Shown: positions 34,994-44,873, counted from the stretch's first letter. The stretch is 64,000 bases of DNA from Flavobacterium cutihirudinis (GCF_003385895.1 NZ_QRDQ01000012.1:124001-188000), one strand, 5' to 3'. Notes: generated from the sequence alone by a model not told the origin. Numbers and translations are program-made.

Positions 34994-35953
34994 CTATAAT
35001 TCCACAAGCCTTTCTATTTTTTTAGTGCTATTTTTTAAACATCTACTAAAAATCAAAACTAAATAATATTGAGTAATAATTTTAACGTATACAGAGAAGG
35101 AAATAACATTATTTTCACGAAAAACTTTTAACACAGATAAATTATTTTTATGAGAATTATACGAATGAAAATTTAATAAATAGTTACTTAAATATTTTCT
35201 TAAATATCTTGATTCGTTCTTTAATCCATTTTCATTCAATTTTTTTATAATATCAGGAATAAACAGATCTAAAGAAGTAGCGTATTTTTTTGCAAGTATA
35301 TTTTTATCAGCATTTGTATCGATCATATAAATACTATCTGGAACCATATTGCTTAAAACCAAAAAATTATCTTTCGATTCAATCATTGCTCTAATATGCA
35401 CTTCTGGGTCATTTAATCTCGGATATAACTCATTAAAACCATTTATTTTTTTAATAAAATTAATATCCCAAATTGTGCACATAGTTTGCCAAAGAATTCT
35501 ACATGACAAAAATTCAATAAGATAATTATCAATTATTGGTATTTCAACAGCAACTTTATTATCATTCCTATTCTTGACAAACATAGGAAAAACCCAAAAA
35601 TCATTGCCTTGATTTTCTTGAATTTTAAAAATTCTATTTTCTAAACAAGTGTTAAGCAAAACATCATCTGAGTCTAAAAAAATAACATATCTTCCTTTAG
35701 CTTCATACAATCCATGATTTCGACATGCACTCGCTCCTTTAGGCCTACTATTTGGTCTGTTTAAATAACTAAACCTTGAGTCCTCTTTTTTATAGGTTTC
35801 AAGTATACAAGCTGTATTATCAGTTGAGCCATCATCAACAACAATACATTCCCAATTTTGATAATTTTGAGCATATACTGAATCTAAAGTTCTTTGAATA
35901 ATACCTGATCTATTATAAGTTGGTATTATTATTGACACAAGTGGTTTACACAT
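34994..35953 (-). CDS. GT2 family glycosyltransferase
   Basis: A 319-residue GT-A glycosyltransferase starting PLVSIIIPTYNRSGIIQRTL with CIVVDDGSTDNTA and YVIFLDSDDVLLNTCLE. The RLNDPEVHIRAM segment occupies the ED acid position, with Asp-Pro-Glu in place of the usual pair, which sets it slightly apart from its neighbours. The start overlaps the upstream GT4 by eight bases. The C-terminal half carries a long helical section and ends KKIERLVEL. No membrane segments are evident. Confidence 0.86.
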   Translation of the reverse strand: MCKPLVSIIIPTYNRSGIIQRTLDSVYAQNYQNWECIVVDDGSTDNTACILETYKKEDSRFSYLNRPNSRPKGASACRNHGLYEAKGRYVIFLDSDDVLLNTCLENRIFKIQENQGNDFWVFPMFVKNRNDNKVAVEIPIIDNYLIEFLSCRILWQTMCTIWDINFIKKINGFNELYPRLNDPEVHIRAMIESKDNFLVLSNMVPDSIYMIDTNADKNILAKKYATSLDLFIPDIIKKLNENGLKNESRYLRKYLSNYLLNFHSYNSHKNNLSVLKVFRENNVISFSVYVKIITQYYLVLIFSRCLKNSTKKIERLVEL

Positions 35954-37064
35954 CTTTAATGCTACATTGAATTATTTCATCTAATTTTTGAAGATGCCTA
36001 TCCATTGAGAATTGCGACTGAATTCTTTGCTTTCCGCTTCTTCCCAATTCTTCTGCAAAGTCTTTGTTTTTTAAAAGTAATATCATTTTTTCAGCCATAG
36101 CATCAACATCATGTTCCTCTACTAATAATCCCGTTTTACCATTAATAATAACATCTGGGATACCTGCATGAAAAGTTGCAATAACTGGTAAACCACTTCC
36201 ACTAGCCTCAAGAACAGCAACAGGAGTACCTTCTTGATCACCATTAATAGCGGTTATAGAATGCTGTACAAAAGCTAGCGAATTTTCTAAATAATTTGAA
36301 AATTCTTCTTTTGATAATACTCCTGGAAGCAATACATTGTTTTCAATTTTTAGATACTTCACTAAATTTTGACAAACTTCATATAAATTACCATTTCCGC
36401 CAATAATTAATTTCGAATTGGGATATTTCTCTAAAACTTTACTAAAAGCTAAGATTGTATAATAAGGAGCCTTCTTTTCGACAAAACGTCCAAGACCAAT
36501 AAACGTATCTTCGCTAAATTTAGGACTTAAAGTACTGAAAAAATTATCAGGACCACATGGATTATATATTAACTTATCTTTTGGACATCCCAATTCAATT
36601 AAACGCTTTTTCATAGAATGAGATACCGCTATGATAAATTTACTGTAATCAAATAACTCTTTATAATTATTACAATCTTCTACAATTGAAAAAACAGAAG
36701 CATCATACCCGTGAAAATGACTAATTAATGGTATATTTAAATATTTACAAATCTTCACTAATCGATACGCTACTGGACCATATTGCGCAAAAACTAATTG
36801 TATCTTATTTTGTTTTAGTGAAGCTATGAAAGCCAATTCGGCCGTGTTAAAAGATGTAAATTTTAATTTACGTTCTAATTTATAAAGCAAAAATTTCTTA
36901 ATATTGAGTAATTCTCCGTAATATTCTAAATGTGTAGGTAAATTTCCACCGTAATAATAAAAAACTTCTGATGCTATTCCATTCTTTTGTGCTTGAATAA
37001 AAGTTTCTGAATATACATTTAATGATGGTGATACCATCGCAATTCTATTTTTTTGCAGTTCCAT
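35946..37064 (-). CDS. GT4 family glycosyltransferase (WcaL-like)
   Basis: A 372-residue GT-B enzyme similar in layout to colanic-acid WcaL-type transferases. It has LISHFHGYDASVFSI in the acceptor half, FIGLGRFVEKKAPYYTIL at the start of the donor domain, and DQEGTPVAVLEASGSG giving the EX7E motif. The ASGSGLPVIATFHAGIP phrase is a hallmark of this subfamily. It overlaps the methyltransferase upstream by 20 bases; an ATG at 37037 (MVSPSLNVYSETF) would avoid the overlap and is a reasonable alternative start. Galactosyl or glucosyl transfer is possible but unproven. Confidence 0.87.
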   Translation of the reverse strand: MELQKNRIAMVSPSLNVYSETFIQAQKNGIASEVFYYYGGNLPTHLEYYGELLNIKKFLLYKLERKLKFTSFNTAELAFIASLKQNKIQLVFAQYGPVAYRLVKICKYLNIPLISHFHGYDASVFSIVEDCNNYKELFDYSKFIIAVSHSMKKRLIELGCPKDKLIYNPCGPDNFFSTLSPKFSEDTFIGLGRFVEKKAPYYTILAFSKVLEKYPNSKLIIGGNGNLYEVCQNLVKYLKIENNVLLPGVLSKEEFSNYLENSLAFVQHSITAINGDQEGTPVAVLEASGSGLPVIATFHAGIPDVIINGKTGLLVEEHDVDAMAEKMILLLKNKDFAEELGRSGKQRIQSQFSMDRHLQKLDEIIQCSIKDV

Positions 37065-37752
37065 ATAATCCTGTTATCATTTGGCCTTCAATAAAAGAAA
37101 CTTTTGATTTTTTATCTATATTTATTAAAAAATGAATAATTGGTTTTAAAAAAAATGAAAGAAAAATCCTTTTCCTAGCACCCATTTGACTTCTTCTTAC
37201 CCATAGTCCCAACATTTGTGCCATAGCTGCATGCCATCCTCCTGTAGCATTAATCTCTATTTCATTAAATCCAGCTGCCTCTAAATGTCTACGTAATGAA
37301 AACGGTGTATATCTGTATTCATCATGAGGAACTTCATGTAAATTCCATAAAAAAGGAACTGTAAAGAAAAAAAAACCATCATGCCTTAAAACACGGTAAA
37401 CTTCTTTTAAAACTATTTCTGGATCAGGGCAATGTTCTAACACTTCAGTTCCAAATGCACTCTGAAAACTATTATTTTCAAATGGCATGGTTTTACCATC
37501 CCAAATAAAATCAGGCTTCACATTTGAATCATAAGCTAATGCTCCTTCAATGTCTAAACCAATATAGCTTGTTACACTACTATTTTCAAGAATATAATCT
37601 TTGTAAGGCATTTTACCGCAACCTATATCTAAAAGACTATCTTTTAAGTTTGGAAGTGAGTTTTTTAGCGCTTCAAATATCGAGGATCTGATATAATATT
37701 TATCTAGATTTTGAATTTCGAATGAAATATTAATAAAATCTTTACTCATCAT
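37045..37752 (-). CDS. SAM-dependent methyltransferase
   Basis: A 235-residue class I methyltransferase. SLLDIGCGKMPYKDYI is motif I, YIGLDIEGAL motif II, and GTEVLEHCPDPEIVLKEVYR followed by a VLRHDG turn is motif post-II/III as in UbiE-like enzymes. It lies with a second methyltransferase between the ABC exporter and the glycosyltransferases. In known ABC-dependent O-antigens (for example E. coli O8/O9 with WbdD) a methyl or phosphomethyl cap sets chain length. A chain-capping role is a reasonable inference; a plain sugar O-methylation is the alternative. Confidence 0.82.
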   Translation of the reverse strand: MMSKDFINISFEIQNLDKYYIRSSIFEALKNSLPNLKDSLLDIGCGKMPYKDYILENSSVTSYIGLDIEGALAYDSNVKPDFIWDGKTMPFENNSFQSAFGTEVLEHCPDPEIVLKEVYRVLRHDGFFFFTVPFLWNLHEVPHDEYRYTPFSLRRHLEAAGFNEIEINATGGWHAAMAQMLGLWVRRSQMGARKRIFLSFFLKPIIHFLINIDKKSKVSFIEGQMITGLYGTAKK

Positions 37753-38650
37753 CTAATTTGTTAAAAATAGCGAGCACGTTTCTTCCGTTAAAAAATTTAC
37801 ACAAGATTTTTTTTAAAATTATTGGAAAAAATTTATTTAAAAAAAATAAACCCTTCCTGATCACAAAACTAGGATTACTCTTAATCTGAAACCCAATAAA
37901 ATAATCATACGAATTCTCAAGAGGTTCAAATATTAAACTTTCAAGATTAATATTAAAAATTGACTCTAACGACTTTAGTGATTTTCTATTCCACAAACCT
38001 GCATGATGAGGAGGCAAATTGAGTGTATGATATCTATCATTTACAAATAAATATGGATTATTATTTGGAACTCCAATTATTAATTTACCATTCTTTCTAA
38101 GTACATCAAGTGATGCTTTAATAAAATCATTTACATTTACTACGTGTTCTAATACTTGAAATGAACAGACCACATCATATAGATTCCCATTTAAATTTGC
38201 TTCATTTTCGATTAAAACTTGTTCCACATCCAAGCCCTCTTCCTTGCATTTTATAACAGCATGGGAATTAAGTTCTAATCCCTTTATATTACTTACGTTA
38301 TTTTTTTTAAGTAAATTTAAATATGTTCCAAATCCAGAACCAATTTCGAGCAGTTTATCTTCTTTATTTATAAACCTTAAAGATTCTTTATGTTCCCATC
38401 TATTCGAATAATAGTTTTTTCTATTTAATGAAAGGTCTTTATAAAAATCTCCATCTCCTATCGATGAAAATGGATAATAAAATTTGTAACCTGAATCCAA
38501 GCATTCATATAAAGAGATTATGGATGTCTTTTCGAAAAAACGTTTAACATCAATATTAATATCTCTTTTGTATTTCATAACAATAACATTAGAATCTATT
38601 TCTAATATTTTCTTTATATTATTTCTTCTTGTTAAAGGACTGATAATCAT
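37742..38650 (-). CDS. SAM-dependent methyltransferase
   Basis: A 302-residue class I methyltransferase with KLLEIGSGFGTYLNLLKK (motif I), IKGLELNSHAVIKCKEEG, and SFQVLEHVVNVNDFIKAS followed by LRKNGKLIIGVPN. The first 80 residues form an extra basic N-terminal region. It starts three bases after the stop of the wzt gene and overlaps the next methyltransferase by 11 bases, so all three are one translational group. The tight link to Wzt is what suggests a terminal modification of the ABC-exported chain. The acceptor is unknown. Confidence 0.82.
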   Translation of the reverse strand: MIISPLTRRNNIKKILEIDSNVIVMKYKRDINIDVKRFFEKTSIISLYECLDSGYKFYYPFSSIGDGDFYKDLSLNRKNYYSNRWEHKESLRFINKEDKLLEIGSGFGTYLNLLKKNNVSNIKGLELNSHAVIKCKEEGLDVEQVLIENEANLNGNLYDVVCSFQVLEHVVNVNDFIKASLDVLRKNGKLIIGVPNNNPYLFVNDRYHTLNLPPHHAGLWNRKSLKSLESIFNINLESLIFEPLENSYDYFIGFQIKSNPSFVIRKGLFFLNKFFPIILKKILCKFFNGRNVLAIFNKLDDE

Positions 38651-38653
38651 AAA

Positions 38654-39922
38654 TTAAATCTTCTTTACTGTCCAAGCTGTCTCTTTTTCTTTATAAACTG
38701 CCGAATTCTTTTGATAATAATACTCTCTTTTTTCGCTCAATAAAACCTCAAAACTACAAGCTTCCAAAGCATTATCAAATCTCTTTTTTAGAAAATTGTC
38801 CGCGAAAAAAATATTTAACTTATAAACGCCTGGATAAAGACTTAACTTTTTAATTTGTGAAGTCAATTCGTAGCTTCCTATTTCATTACAAAATGGAATT
38901 TCTTTAAATAAATTTAGTTCATGAACTACAGGAATACCTTCAGAAGAAACAATTTGATAAGAAACTGCAGGATCAACTAAGTTAAATGGGGTGAATAACT
39001 TAATTTTAATTTTAAGATCCTTATTAAAATCATGAAAAAAACTTCCCGAATTAGTAATTACCTCAACTCTTTGTATATATGGCTGTTTTGGTTCTAAATA
39101 TGACTCATATATATTGGTTTTATTAAATTCTGTGTTTAAATAATGTTCTATTGATGAATCAATATCTCCTTCAAAAACAACTTTTCCATGCTCCAAAACT
39201 ACTCCCCGAGTACACAAGCTTTTAACAGCTGCCATATTATGACTCACAAATAAAACTGTCCTCCCGTCACCTCTTGAAATATCCTGCATTTTACCAATTG
39301 CCTTTTTTTGAAATTCAGCATCTCCAACAGCCAAAACTTCATCTATAATCAATATTTCAGGTTCTAAAAAAGCTGCTACAGCAAAAGCCAAACGAACAGT
39401 CATACCGCTGCTGTATCGTTTTACAGGAGTATCAATGTAGCGCTCACAACCTGAAAACTCTATAATTTCATCTAGTTTAGAAGCAATCTCTTTTTTAGTC
39501 ATCCCTAAGATAGCACCATTTAAAAATATGTTTTCACGTCCTGTCATTTCACCATGAAAACCAGTTCCTACTTCAAGAAGCGAAGCAATACGTCCTCGTG
39601 ACTTAATGCTTCCGGTAGTTGGGGCAGTGACTTTAGAAAGAATTTTTAATAGGGTCGATTTTCCTGCGCCATTTTTACCAATTATACCCAAAACTTCTCC
39701 ACGTTCTACTTCAAAATTAATATCCTGTAAAGCCCACACATAATCTGAAGTTCCTTTTGTCGAACGATCGTTGGTATCCCCAATTTTTAAATATGGATTT
39801 TCTTTTCCTCTGATCTCATGCCACCACCTGTTTAAATCATGGCTGAGGGTACCTGTACCTACTTGTCCTAAACGGTATTGTTTAGAAATATTTTCTGCTT
39901 TTAAAATAATATCTTTTTTCAA
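38654..39922 (-). CDS. wzt: Polysaccharide ABC transporter ATP-binding protein (Wzt-like)
   Basis: The ATPase of a polysaccharide ABC exporter. The N-terminal domain (about 1-250) has Walker A in GIIGKNGAGKSTLLKILS, the signature YSSGMTVRLAFAVA and Walker B ILIIDEVLAVGD, all with the wording typical of Wzt/KpsT/TagH proteins. A C-terminal extension (about 255-422, strand-rich) matches the Wzt carbohydrate-binding domain that in E. coli O8/O9a recognises the modified non-reducing end of the chain. At 422 residues the length fits the domain-bearing form. It follows the Wzm gene by 41 bases. Confidence 0.93.
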   Translation of the reverse strand: MKKDIILKAENISKQYRLGQVGTGTLSHDLNRWWHEIRGKENPYLKIGDTNDRSTKGTSDYVWALQDINFEVERGEVLGIIGKNGAGKSTLLKILSKVTAPTTGSIKSRGRIASLLEVGTGFHGEMTGRENIFLNGAILGMTKKEIASKLDEIIEFSGCERYIDTPVKRYSSGMTVRLAFAVAAFLEPEILIIDEVLAVGDAEFQKKAIGKMQDISRGDGRTVLFVSHNMAAVKSLCTRGVVLEHGKVVFEGDIDSSIEHYLNTEFNKTNIYESYLEPKQPYIQRVEVITNSGSFFHDFNKDLKIKIKLFTPFNLVDPAVSYQIVSSEGIPVVHELNLFKEIPFCNEIGSYELTSQIKKLSLYPGVYKLNIFFADNFLKKRFDNALEACSFEVLLSEKREYYYQKNSAVYKEKETAWTVKKI

Positions 39923-39963
39923 TTTTGAATTGTTGGTCTAATTATGTAAAATAAATTGAGGTT

Positions 39964-40830
39964 CTAGACAGTATCAATAAAGCTTTTTTCAGTTTTATTA
40001 AAAACCAAAAGGCCAACAAAAAAAACAGTTATCGTAACAGCCAGCGTATAAGTTAATCCTAGAAGTGAAATCTGGCCCACATTCAAGAGCATGTATCTTG
40101 CACTTTCAATAATGTAAGCCAATGGGTTATATTCAACAAGCCAGCCATAACCTGGCAATTTAGTTTTAATTAATTCCATCGGATACATGACTGCAGAAAG
40201 GTACATTAATAATTGTACTCCGAATCCAACCAAATAACTAAAATCACGATATTTAGTTACCATAGATGAAATAAGCATTCCTAATCCCAAACCTAGAATC
40301 CCCATCATAATTATTAGTAAGGGAAACAATAAAACCCAACTATTTAAACCTAAGTCTGCTCCCTGAAAATTATAATAAAGATAAAAGGCTACAAAAATTA
40401 AAAATTGAATTCCGAATTTTATCAAATTTGAAATTACAACTGAAAGTGGTGTAATAATTCTAGGAAAATAAACTTTCCCAAAAATACCTGCATTACTTGC
40501 AAATGTATTAGATGTTCCATTTAAGCAAGACGTAAAATAATTCCATACCGTTATACCCGCCATGTTAAATAAAAACGGAGGAACAGGTCCTGTACTAATT
40601 CCTGCAACATTATTAAATATTATTGTAAATGTAATAGCAGTAAATAATGGCTGGATCAAATACCAAAGTGGTCCTAAAACTGTTTGTTTGTATACGGTTA
40701 TAACGTCCCTTTTAACGAAAAGAAATAATAAGTCTCTATATTGCCAAACCTCTTTAAGGTTAAGCGTGAAAAATTTGTTTTTTGGTGTTATCTCAAACAA
40801 CCAATCATTTGTATTATTACTAGTATTCAT
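39964..40830 (-). CDS. wzm: Polysaccharide ABC transporter permease (Wzm-like)
   Basis: The membrane half of the ABC exporter. About six membrane segments are spread over 288 residues, with YRDLLFLFVKRDVITVYKQ at the N-terminus, then GPLWYLIQPLF, and the typical ABC-2 segment with SSMVTKYRDFSYLVGFGVQ. YNPLAYIIESARYMLL near the C-terminus is common to Wzm/KpsM. Together with Wzt it should move a complete lipid-linked chain across the inner membrane. It is the first gene after a terminator-like hairpin at 40962-40994, so it probably has its own promoter, though no consensus box was seen. Confidence 0.93.
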   Translation of the reverse strand: MNTSNNTNDWLFEITPKNKFFTLNLKEVWQYRDLLFLFVKRDVITVYKQTVLGPLWYLIQPLFTAITFTIIFNNVAGISTGPVPPFLFNMAGITVWNYFTSCLNGTSNTFASNAGIFGKVYFPRIITPLSVVISNLIKFGIQFLIFVAFYLYYNFQGADLGLNSWVLLFPLLIIMMGILGLGLGMLISSMVTKYRDFSYLVGFGVQLLMYLSAVMYPMELIKTKLPGYGWLVEYNPLAYIIESARYMLLNVGQISLLGLTYTLAVTITVFFVGLLVFNKTEKSFIDTV

Positions 40831-40961
40831 TATCTAATTTAAATTGCAATAAAAAATCCTTTTTAAGTAAAACTTTTCTACAAATTCTGAAATTCATAAG
40901 CTTCATAAAAAACACTCTGATTTAACAGGATTTTTACTCTTTTAAAAAATATCTAAAACGC

Positions 40962-40994
40962 AAAAAGGTGTTTTTATCAAAAAAACACCTTTTT
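40962..40994 (-). terminator. Rho-independent terminator-like hairpin after the capD-like gene
   Basis: AAAAAGGTGTTTTT (40962-40975) and AAAAACACCTTTTT (40981-40994) form a perfect 14-base-pair stem with a five-base loop. On the minus strand it ends in a T-run, as expected for a terminator of transcripts coming from the CapD-like gene 35 bases upstream. It is nearly symmetric. It marks a probable transcription border between the 41-48 kb precursor genes and the wzm-wzt block. Confidence 0.8.
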
Positions 40995-41028
40995 ACCAAT
41001 ATCGTGAGAATATAACTATATATTTCAA

Positions 41029-42996
41029 TTATTTATCTAAAACTTCGAATGTAGAATTCATACTTTTAAATTCAGGAACGATTTTTTTCATTTTTGCAAC
41101 GATATCATCATTGTCATAGAAATCAGCTATTCCGATTAATTCGTCAATTTCAGCATGCAGATTTTCATATTCATCCTGAATTTCCTGCGCAATCATAATT
41201 TTGTTATGATAAGTTGGCAACGTTTTAGAAGTATCATTTAATAATTCTTCATATAGTTTTTCGCCCGGCCGTAAACCTACAATTTTTATTTTAATTTCCT
41301 TATCTGGAATAAAGCCAGCAAGTTTTATCATTTTCTTTGCCAAATCTATTATTCGAACAGGTTTTCCCATATCGAAAATATAAATTTCTCCACCATTCCC
41401 CATTGCTCCTGCTTCCAATACCAATTGACATGCCTCGGGAATTGTCATAAAATATCTGATAATATCCTGATGTGTAATAGTTACGGGACCTCCCTCTGCA
41501 ATTTGTTTAGTAAATAAAGGAACAACTGATCCGTTTGAGCCTAAAACATTTCCAAAACGGGTTGTAATAAACTTTGTGATTCCCGCAACGTTCTCATTTT
41601 GATTCTTCAAATACAAAGACTGAACATATTTCTCCGCTATACGCTTACTAGCTCCCATAACATTGCTAGGATTAACAGCTTTGTCTGTAGATACCATAAC
41701 AAATTTTCGCACACCATATTTACATGATAAGTCAGCTAAATTTTTAGTCCCTTTAATATTAGTTAAAATAGCCTGCGAAGGATTATCTTCCATCAAAGGT
41801 ACATGTTTGTAAGCAGCTGCATGAAAAACAACATGAGGATTATAATTTTTAAAAACTTTTTCTAAGGCTTTTTTACTCTTCACATCTGCAATTACGGCCA
41901 CGATTTTTGTTTCGGAATTCATTGCTAATGTTTCCAAGCATAAATTATGCAATGGTGTTTCAGCATGATCTAAAATAATTACCATTCGAGGATCAAATCC
42001 GAGAACCTGTCTTACAATTTCACTTCCGATAGAACCAGCTGCTCCTGTAATTAAAATAGTTTTATCTTTTAATTGTTTAGAAATTGATTTACTGTCTAAA
42101 ACTATAGGTTTTCTTTCTAATAAATCTTCAATCTGAATATTCTTTACTTTTTGAGAAATTTCTTTTTGATTTTCCCAATCCGAAATTAGAGGAACAGTAT
42201 ATACTCTGTAATTAAACTCCAAACATTGGTCAACGATAATCAATTGCTCTTCTTTAGTCAAACTTTTGTCAGCAATGATTACACCTTCAGCTGCAACAGA
42301 GCGCATTAAAGCAGGGATTTTTTTTCGAAGAATCAAAATTGGTAAATCAAGCATACGCTTAGATGCGTTTTGATTGTTTTTGTCAACAAAACCGACAATT
42401 TTAAAACGAGAAGGAGTTTCAAATTTCAATGCATTGGCAACTGATATTGCATTGGCATCTGTACCGTAAATGACCGTTCTTATTAGTTTTGTATTAGCTT
42501 TTTCAGAAAAATACAACTCAAAAGTTTGCTTCACAACCACACGATACAAAAACAAACCACAAAATGAAAGAACCAAATTGATAAAAAGAGCAGTATTTAA
42601 AAAAGCTTTGTGTCCCGTATATAATTCAAAAATTAAATTGAAAAACAAAAAGAACACCAAGACCGACATTTGAGAAAACAACAGCTTTATAGCATCTATA
42701 TAAGAGGAATGCCTAATAATCCCAGAATATGTTCTAAATAACCAAAAGAAAAATACATTTACAATGATTAAACTTGAAACAATATAAAAATCATGGGTAG
42801 TAACTATGTAACCTAATGCCGTTCCCTCAAATAACATATAGGTAAAAGTAAATGAAAAAATCAGCACCATTACATCTATAGCAATAATAATCCACCTAGG
42901 CAAATAGCTAAGGTTATTAATATTAGCCCTTAGATTTCTTGGGGAAAAAGAATTATGCAACAAATCGGCTATTTTGGTTTGTTTGTCTGTATTCAA
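41029..42996 (-). CDS. UDP-GlcNAc 4,6-dehydratase-like membrane protein (CapD/WbpM/PglF type)
   Basis: A 655-residue protein with four N-terminal membrane segments (about 35-150), a CoA-binding-like domain (about 165-290) and a C-terminal SDR domain. TILITGAAGSIGSEIVRQ is the NAD loop, STDKAVNPSNVMGASKR contains the active site, and VRIIDLAKKMI and GLRPGEKLYEELL complete the family pattern. The catalytic Tyr is replaced by Met in VMGASKR, the S-M-K triad known from WbpM. The predicted product, UDP-4-keto-6-deoxy-GlcNAc, would feed both the WbpV-like reductase (QuiNAc) and the aminotransferase at 45.4 kb. A hairpin follows its stop. Confidence 0.92.
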   Translation of the reverse strand: MNTDKQTKIADLLHNSFSPRNLRANINNLSYLPRWIIIAIDVMVLIFSFTFTYMLFEGTALGYIVTTHDFYIVSSLIIVNVFFFWLFRTYSGIIRHSSYIDAIKLLFSQMSVLVFFLFFNLIFELYTGHKAFLNTALFINLVLSFCGLFLYRVVVKQTFELYFSEKANTKLIRTVIYGTDANAISVANALKFETPSRFKIVGFVDKNNQNASKRMLDLPILILRKKIPALMRSVAAEGVIIADKSLTKEEQLIIVDQCLEFNYRVYTVPLISDWENQKEISQKVKNIQIEDLLERKPIVLDSKSISKQLKDKTILITGAAGSIGSEIVRQVLGFDPRMVIILDHAETPLHNLCLETLAMNSETKIVAVIADVKSKKALEKVFKNYNPHVVFHAAAYKHVPLMEDNPSQAILTNIKGTKNLADLSCKYGVRKFVMVSTDKAVNPSNVMGASKRIAEKYVQSLYLKNQNENVAGITKFITTRFGNVLGSNGSVVPLFTKQIAEGGPVTITHQDIIRYFMTIPEACQLVLEAGAMGNGGEIYIFDMGKPVRIIDLAKKMIKLAGFIPDKEIKIKIVGLRPGEKLYEELLNDTSKTLPTYHNKIMIAQEIQDEYENLHAEIDELIGIADFYDNDDIVAKMKKIVPEFKSMNSTFEVLDK

Positions 42997-43032
42997 TTGT
43001 GCTAATTTAGATTCTCATTTCTGTATGTCTTA

Positions 43033-43040
43033 CAAAAATA
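43033..43040 (-). promoter_or_regulatory. Candidate -7 promoter box for the capD-like gene
   Basis: Minus-strand TATTTTTG, equal to the TAnnTTTG consensus, 36 bases before the ATG at 42996 in the 82-base gap after rfbA. The -33 element is not evident. If active it would let the dehydratase be made independently of the rfb genes. Confidence 0.35.
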
Positions 43041-43078
43041 CAAATTAAAGGTTTTAAATAGTGATTTCTTTTAGTAAA

Positions 43079-43963
43079 TTAAATTTTAACACCTTTTCTC
43101 TTCTGTTTTAAAAATTCGATCAAGTAAGAACCATAACCAGATTTCACTAATGGCAACGCTAATTTTTCCAACTGAGTATCATCTATAAAACCTTGTCTCC
43201 AAGCTATCTCTTCTATACAACCAACTTTCAATCCTTGTCTTTCTTCCAAAACCTGAACAAACTGTCCGGCCTGCATTAAACTATTAAATGTTCCTGTATC
43301 CAACCATGCGGTACCTCTGCTTAATATTCCAACTTTCAGTTGTCCTTTTTCAAGATAAACTTTATTAACATCTGTAATTTCATATTCACCTCGTGCGCTT
43401 GGTTTTATATTTTTTGCAATTTCTACAACAGAATTATCATAAAAATATAGTCCAGGAACAGCATAATTAGATTTTGGCTCTAAAGGCTTTTCTTCGATCG
43501 AAATTGCGTTTTTGTTTTTATCAAATTCAACAACTCCATATCTTTCTGGATCTGCAACGTGATATGCAAAAACAATACCTCCTTCTGGATTCGCATTATC
43601 TTTTAAAAGTTGTTGCATATTTGTACCAAAAAAGATATTGTCTCCTAAGACTAGTGCTACTTTATCATTACCTATAAATTTCTCACCAATAACAAAAGCT
43701 TGAGCCAAACCATTTGGATCCGGTTGCTCTGCATAACTAAATTTGCAGCCAATTGCACTTCCATCTCCTAAAAGTTTCTTGAAATGTGGAAGATCATGTG
43801 GGGTTGAAATGATTAAAATTTCATTAATCCCTGCCATCATCAAAGTTGATAGCGGGTAGTATATCATAGGCTTATCATATACTGGCATTAATTGTTTACT
43901 CACTGCTAATGTTAACGGATGTAGCCTTGTTCCTGAACCTCCAGCTAATATAATACCTTTCAT
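43079..43963 (-). CDS. rfbA: Glucose-1-phosphate thymidylyltransferase
   Basis: The first enzyme of dTDP-sugar synthesis, converting Glc-1-P and dTTP to dTDP-glucose. The 294-residue protein is close to the canonical form: [20 protein letters not shown] with the nucleotide loop, then [49 protein letters not shown] and [10 protein letters not shown]. It serves both the rhamnose route (rfbC and rfbD next to it) and the 3-amino-3,6-dideoxyhexose route at the right end of the window. The dehydratase rfbB, which acts on its product, is not present in these 64 kb. Confidence 0.96.
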   Translation of the reverse strand: MKGIILAGGSGTRLHPLTLAVSKQLMPVYDKPMIYYPLSTLMMAGINEILIISTPHDLPHFKKLLGDGSAIGCKFSYAEQPDPNGLAQAFVIGEKFIGNDKVALVLGDNIFFGTNMQQLLKDNANPEGGIVFAYHVADPERYGVVEFDKNKNAISIEEKPLEPKSNYAVPGLYFYDNSVVEIAKNIKPSARGEYEITDVNKVYLEKGQLKVGILSRGTAWLDTGTFNSLMQAGQFVQVLEERQGLKVGCIEEIAWRQGFIDDTQLEKLALPLVKSGYGSYLIEFLKQKRKGVKI

Positions 43964-44027
43964 AGATTTTAATTTTTAGTTTTTAAAACTCGGAGTCTAA
44001 ACAAAAATGCAAAACTCAATGTTTATC

Positions 44028-44873
44028 TTATATAAATATTTTCTTTAAACTTTCTTTATAATTTGGAATCCCAAGATTATAGATTGATTTTATTTTATTT
44101 TTATCTAGTAAGGAATAATTTGGCCTTTTTGCTGGAGTTGGATACGATGATGATGGAATACCATTTACCCTACAATTATAATTACCTAACTCTTTAATGT
44201 TTAGTGCAAATTCATACCAGCTAATTTCTCCTTCATTGGAATAATTATATATTCCTGGAGCCCAATTAGGCGCATTAATAATGTCAATCATTGCTTGCGC
44301 AAGATCAGCAGCATAAGTTGGAGAACCTATTTGATCATTCACAACACTTATCTCTTTCCTCTCTTTCATTAATCGCTGCATAGTCTTGACAAAGTTATTT
44401 CCAAATTTACTATATACCCAAGATGTTCTAATAATAATTGAATCTGGATTCTGCTTCAAGCATTCAATCTCTCCTGCCAATTTACTCTCTCCATATACAT
44501 TTATAGGATTTGTTAATGTTCTCTCATCTAAAGCAGTAGAAGATGTACCATCAAAAACATAATCGGTCGAAACATGAATTAACTTTGCGCTATTTTCTAA
44601 AGCATATTTTGCAATTATTTCTACTGCCGAAGAATTAACTATAAAAGCTAAATCTTTTTCGGTTTCAGCTTTATCTACAGCAGTATATGCTCCACAATTT
44701 AAAATAATATCAGCTTTAAATTCATTTAATTGAGTAGGCAAAATATCTAGCTTATCTAAACTAATTTTTGTCCTATCAGCAAAGGTCCATTCATATTGCG
44801 AATATTTTGATGATAGAACTTGAAGTTCAGATCCTAATTGACCATTTGCTCCTGTTACAAGAATTCTTTTCAT
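44028..44873 (-). CDS. rfbD: dTDP-4-dehydrorhamnose reductase
   Basis: The last step to dTDP-L-rhamnose: NADPH reduction of dTDP-4-keto-L-rhamnose. The 281-residue SDR starts KRILVTGANGQLGSELQVL and has HVSTDYVFDGTS and INVYGESKLAGEIE with the Tyr-x-x-x-Lys pair. WSWYEF-like positions near the C-terminus read ISWYEFA. The start shares one base with the stop of rfbC (TAATG at 44873), so translation is coupled. Confidence 0.94.
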   Translation of the reverse strand: MKRILVTGANGQLGSELQVLSSKYSQYEWTFADRTKISLDKLDILPTQLNEFKADIILNCGAYTAVDKAETEKDLAFIVNSSAVEIIAKYALENSAKLIHVSTDYVFDGTSSTALDERTLTNPINVYGESKLAGEIECLKQNPDSIIIRTSWVYSKFGNNFVKTMQRLMKERKEISVVNDQIGSPTYAADLAQAMIDIINAPNWAPGIYNYSNEGEISWYEFALNIKELGNYNCRVNGIPSSSYPTPAKRPNYSLLDKNKIKSIYNLGIPNYKESLKKIFI

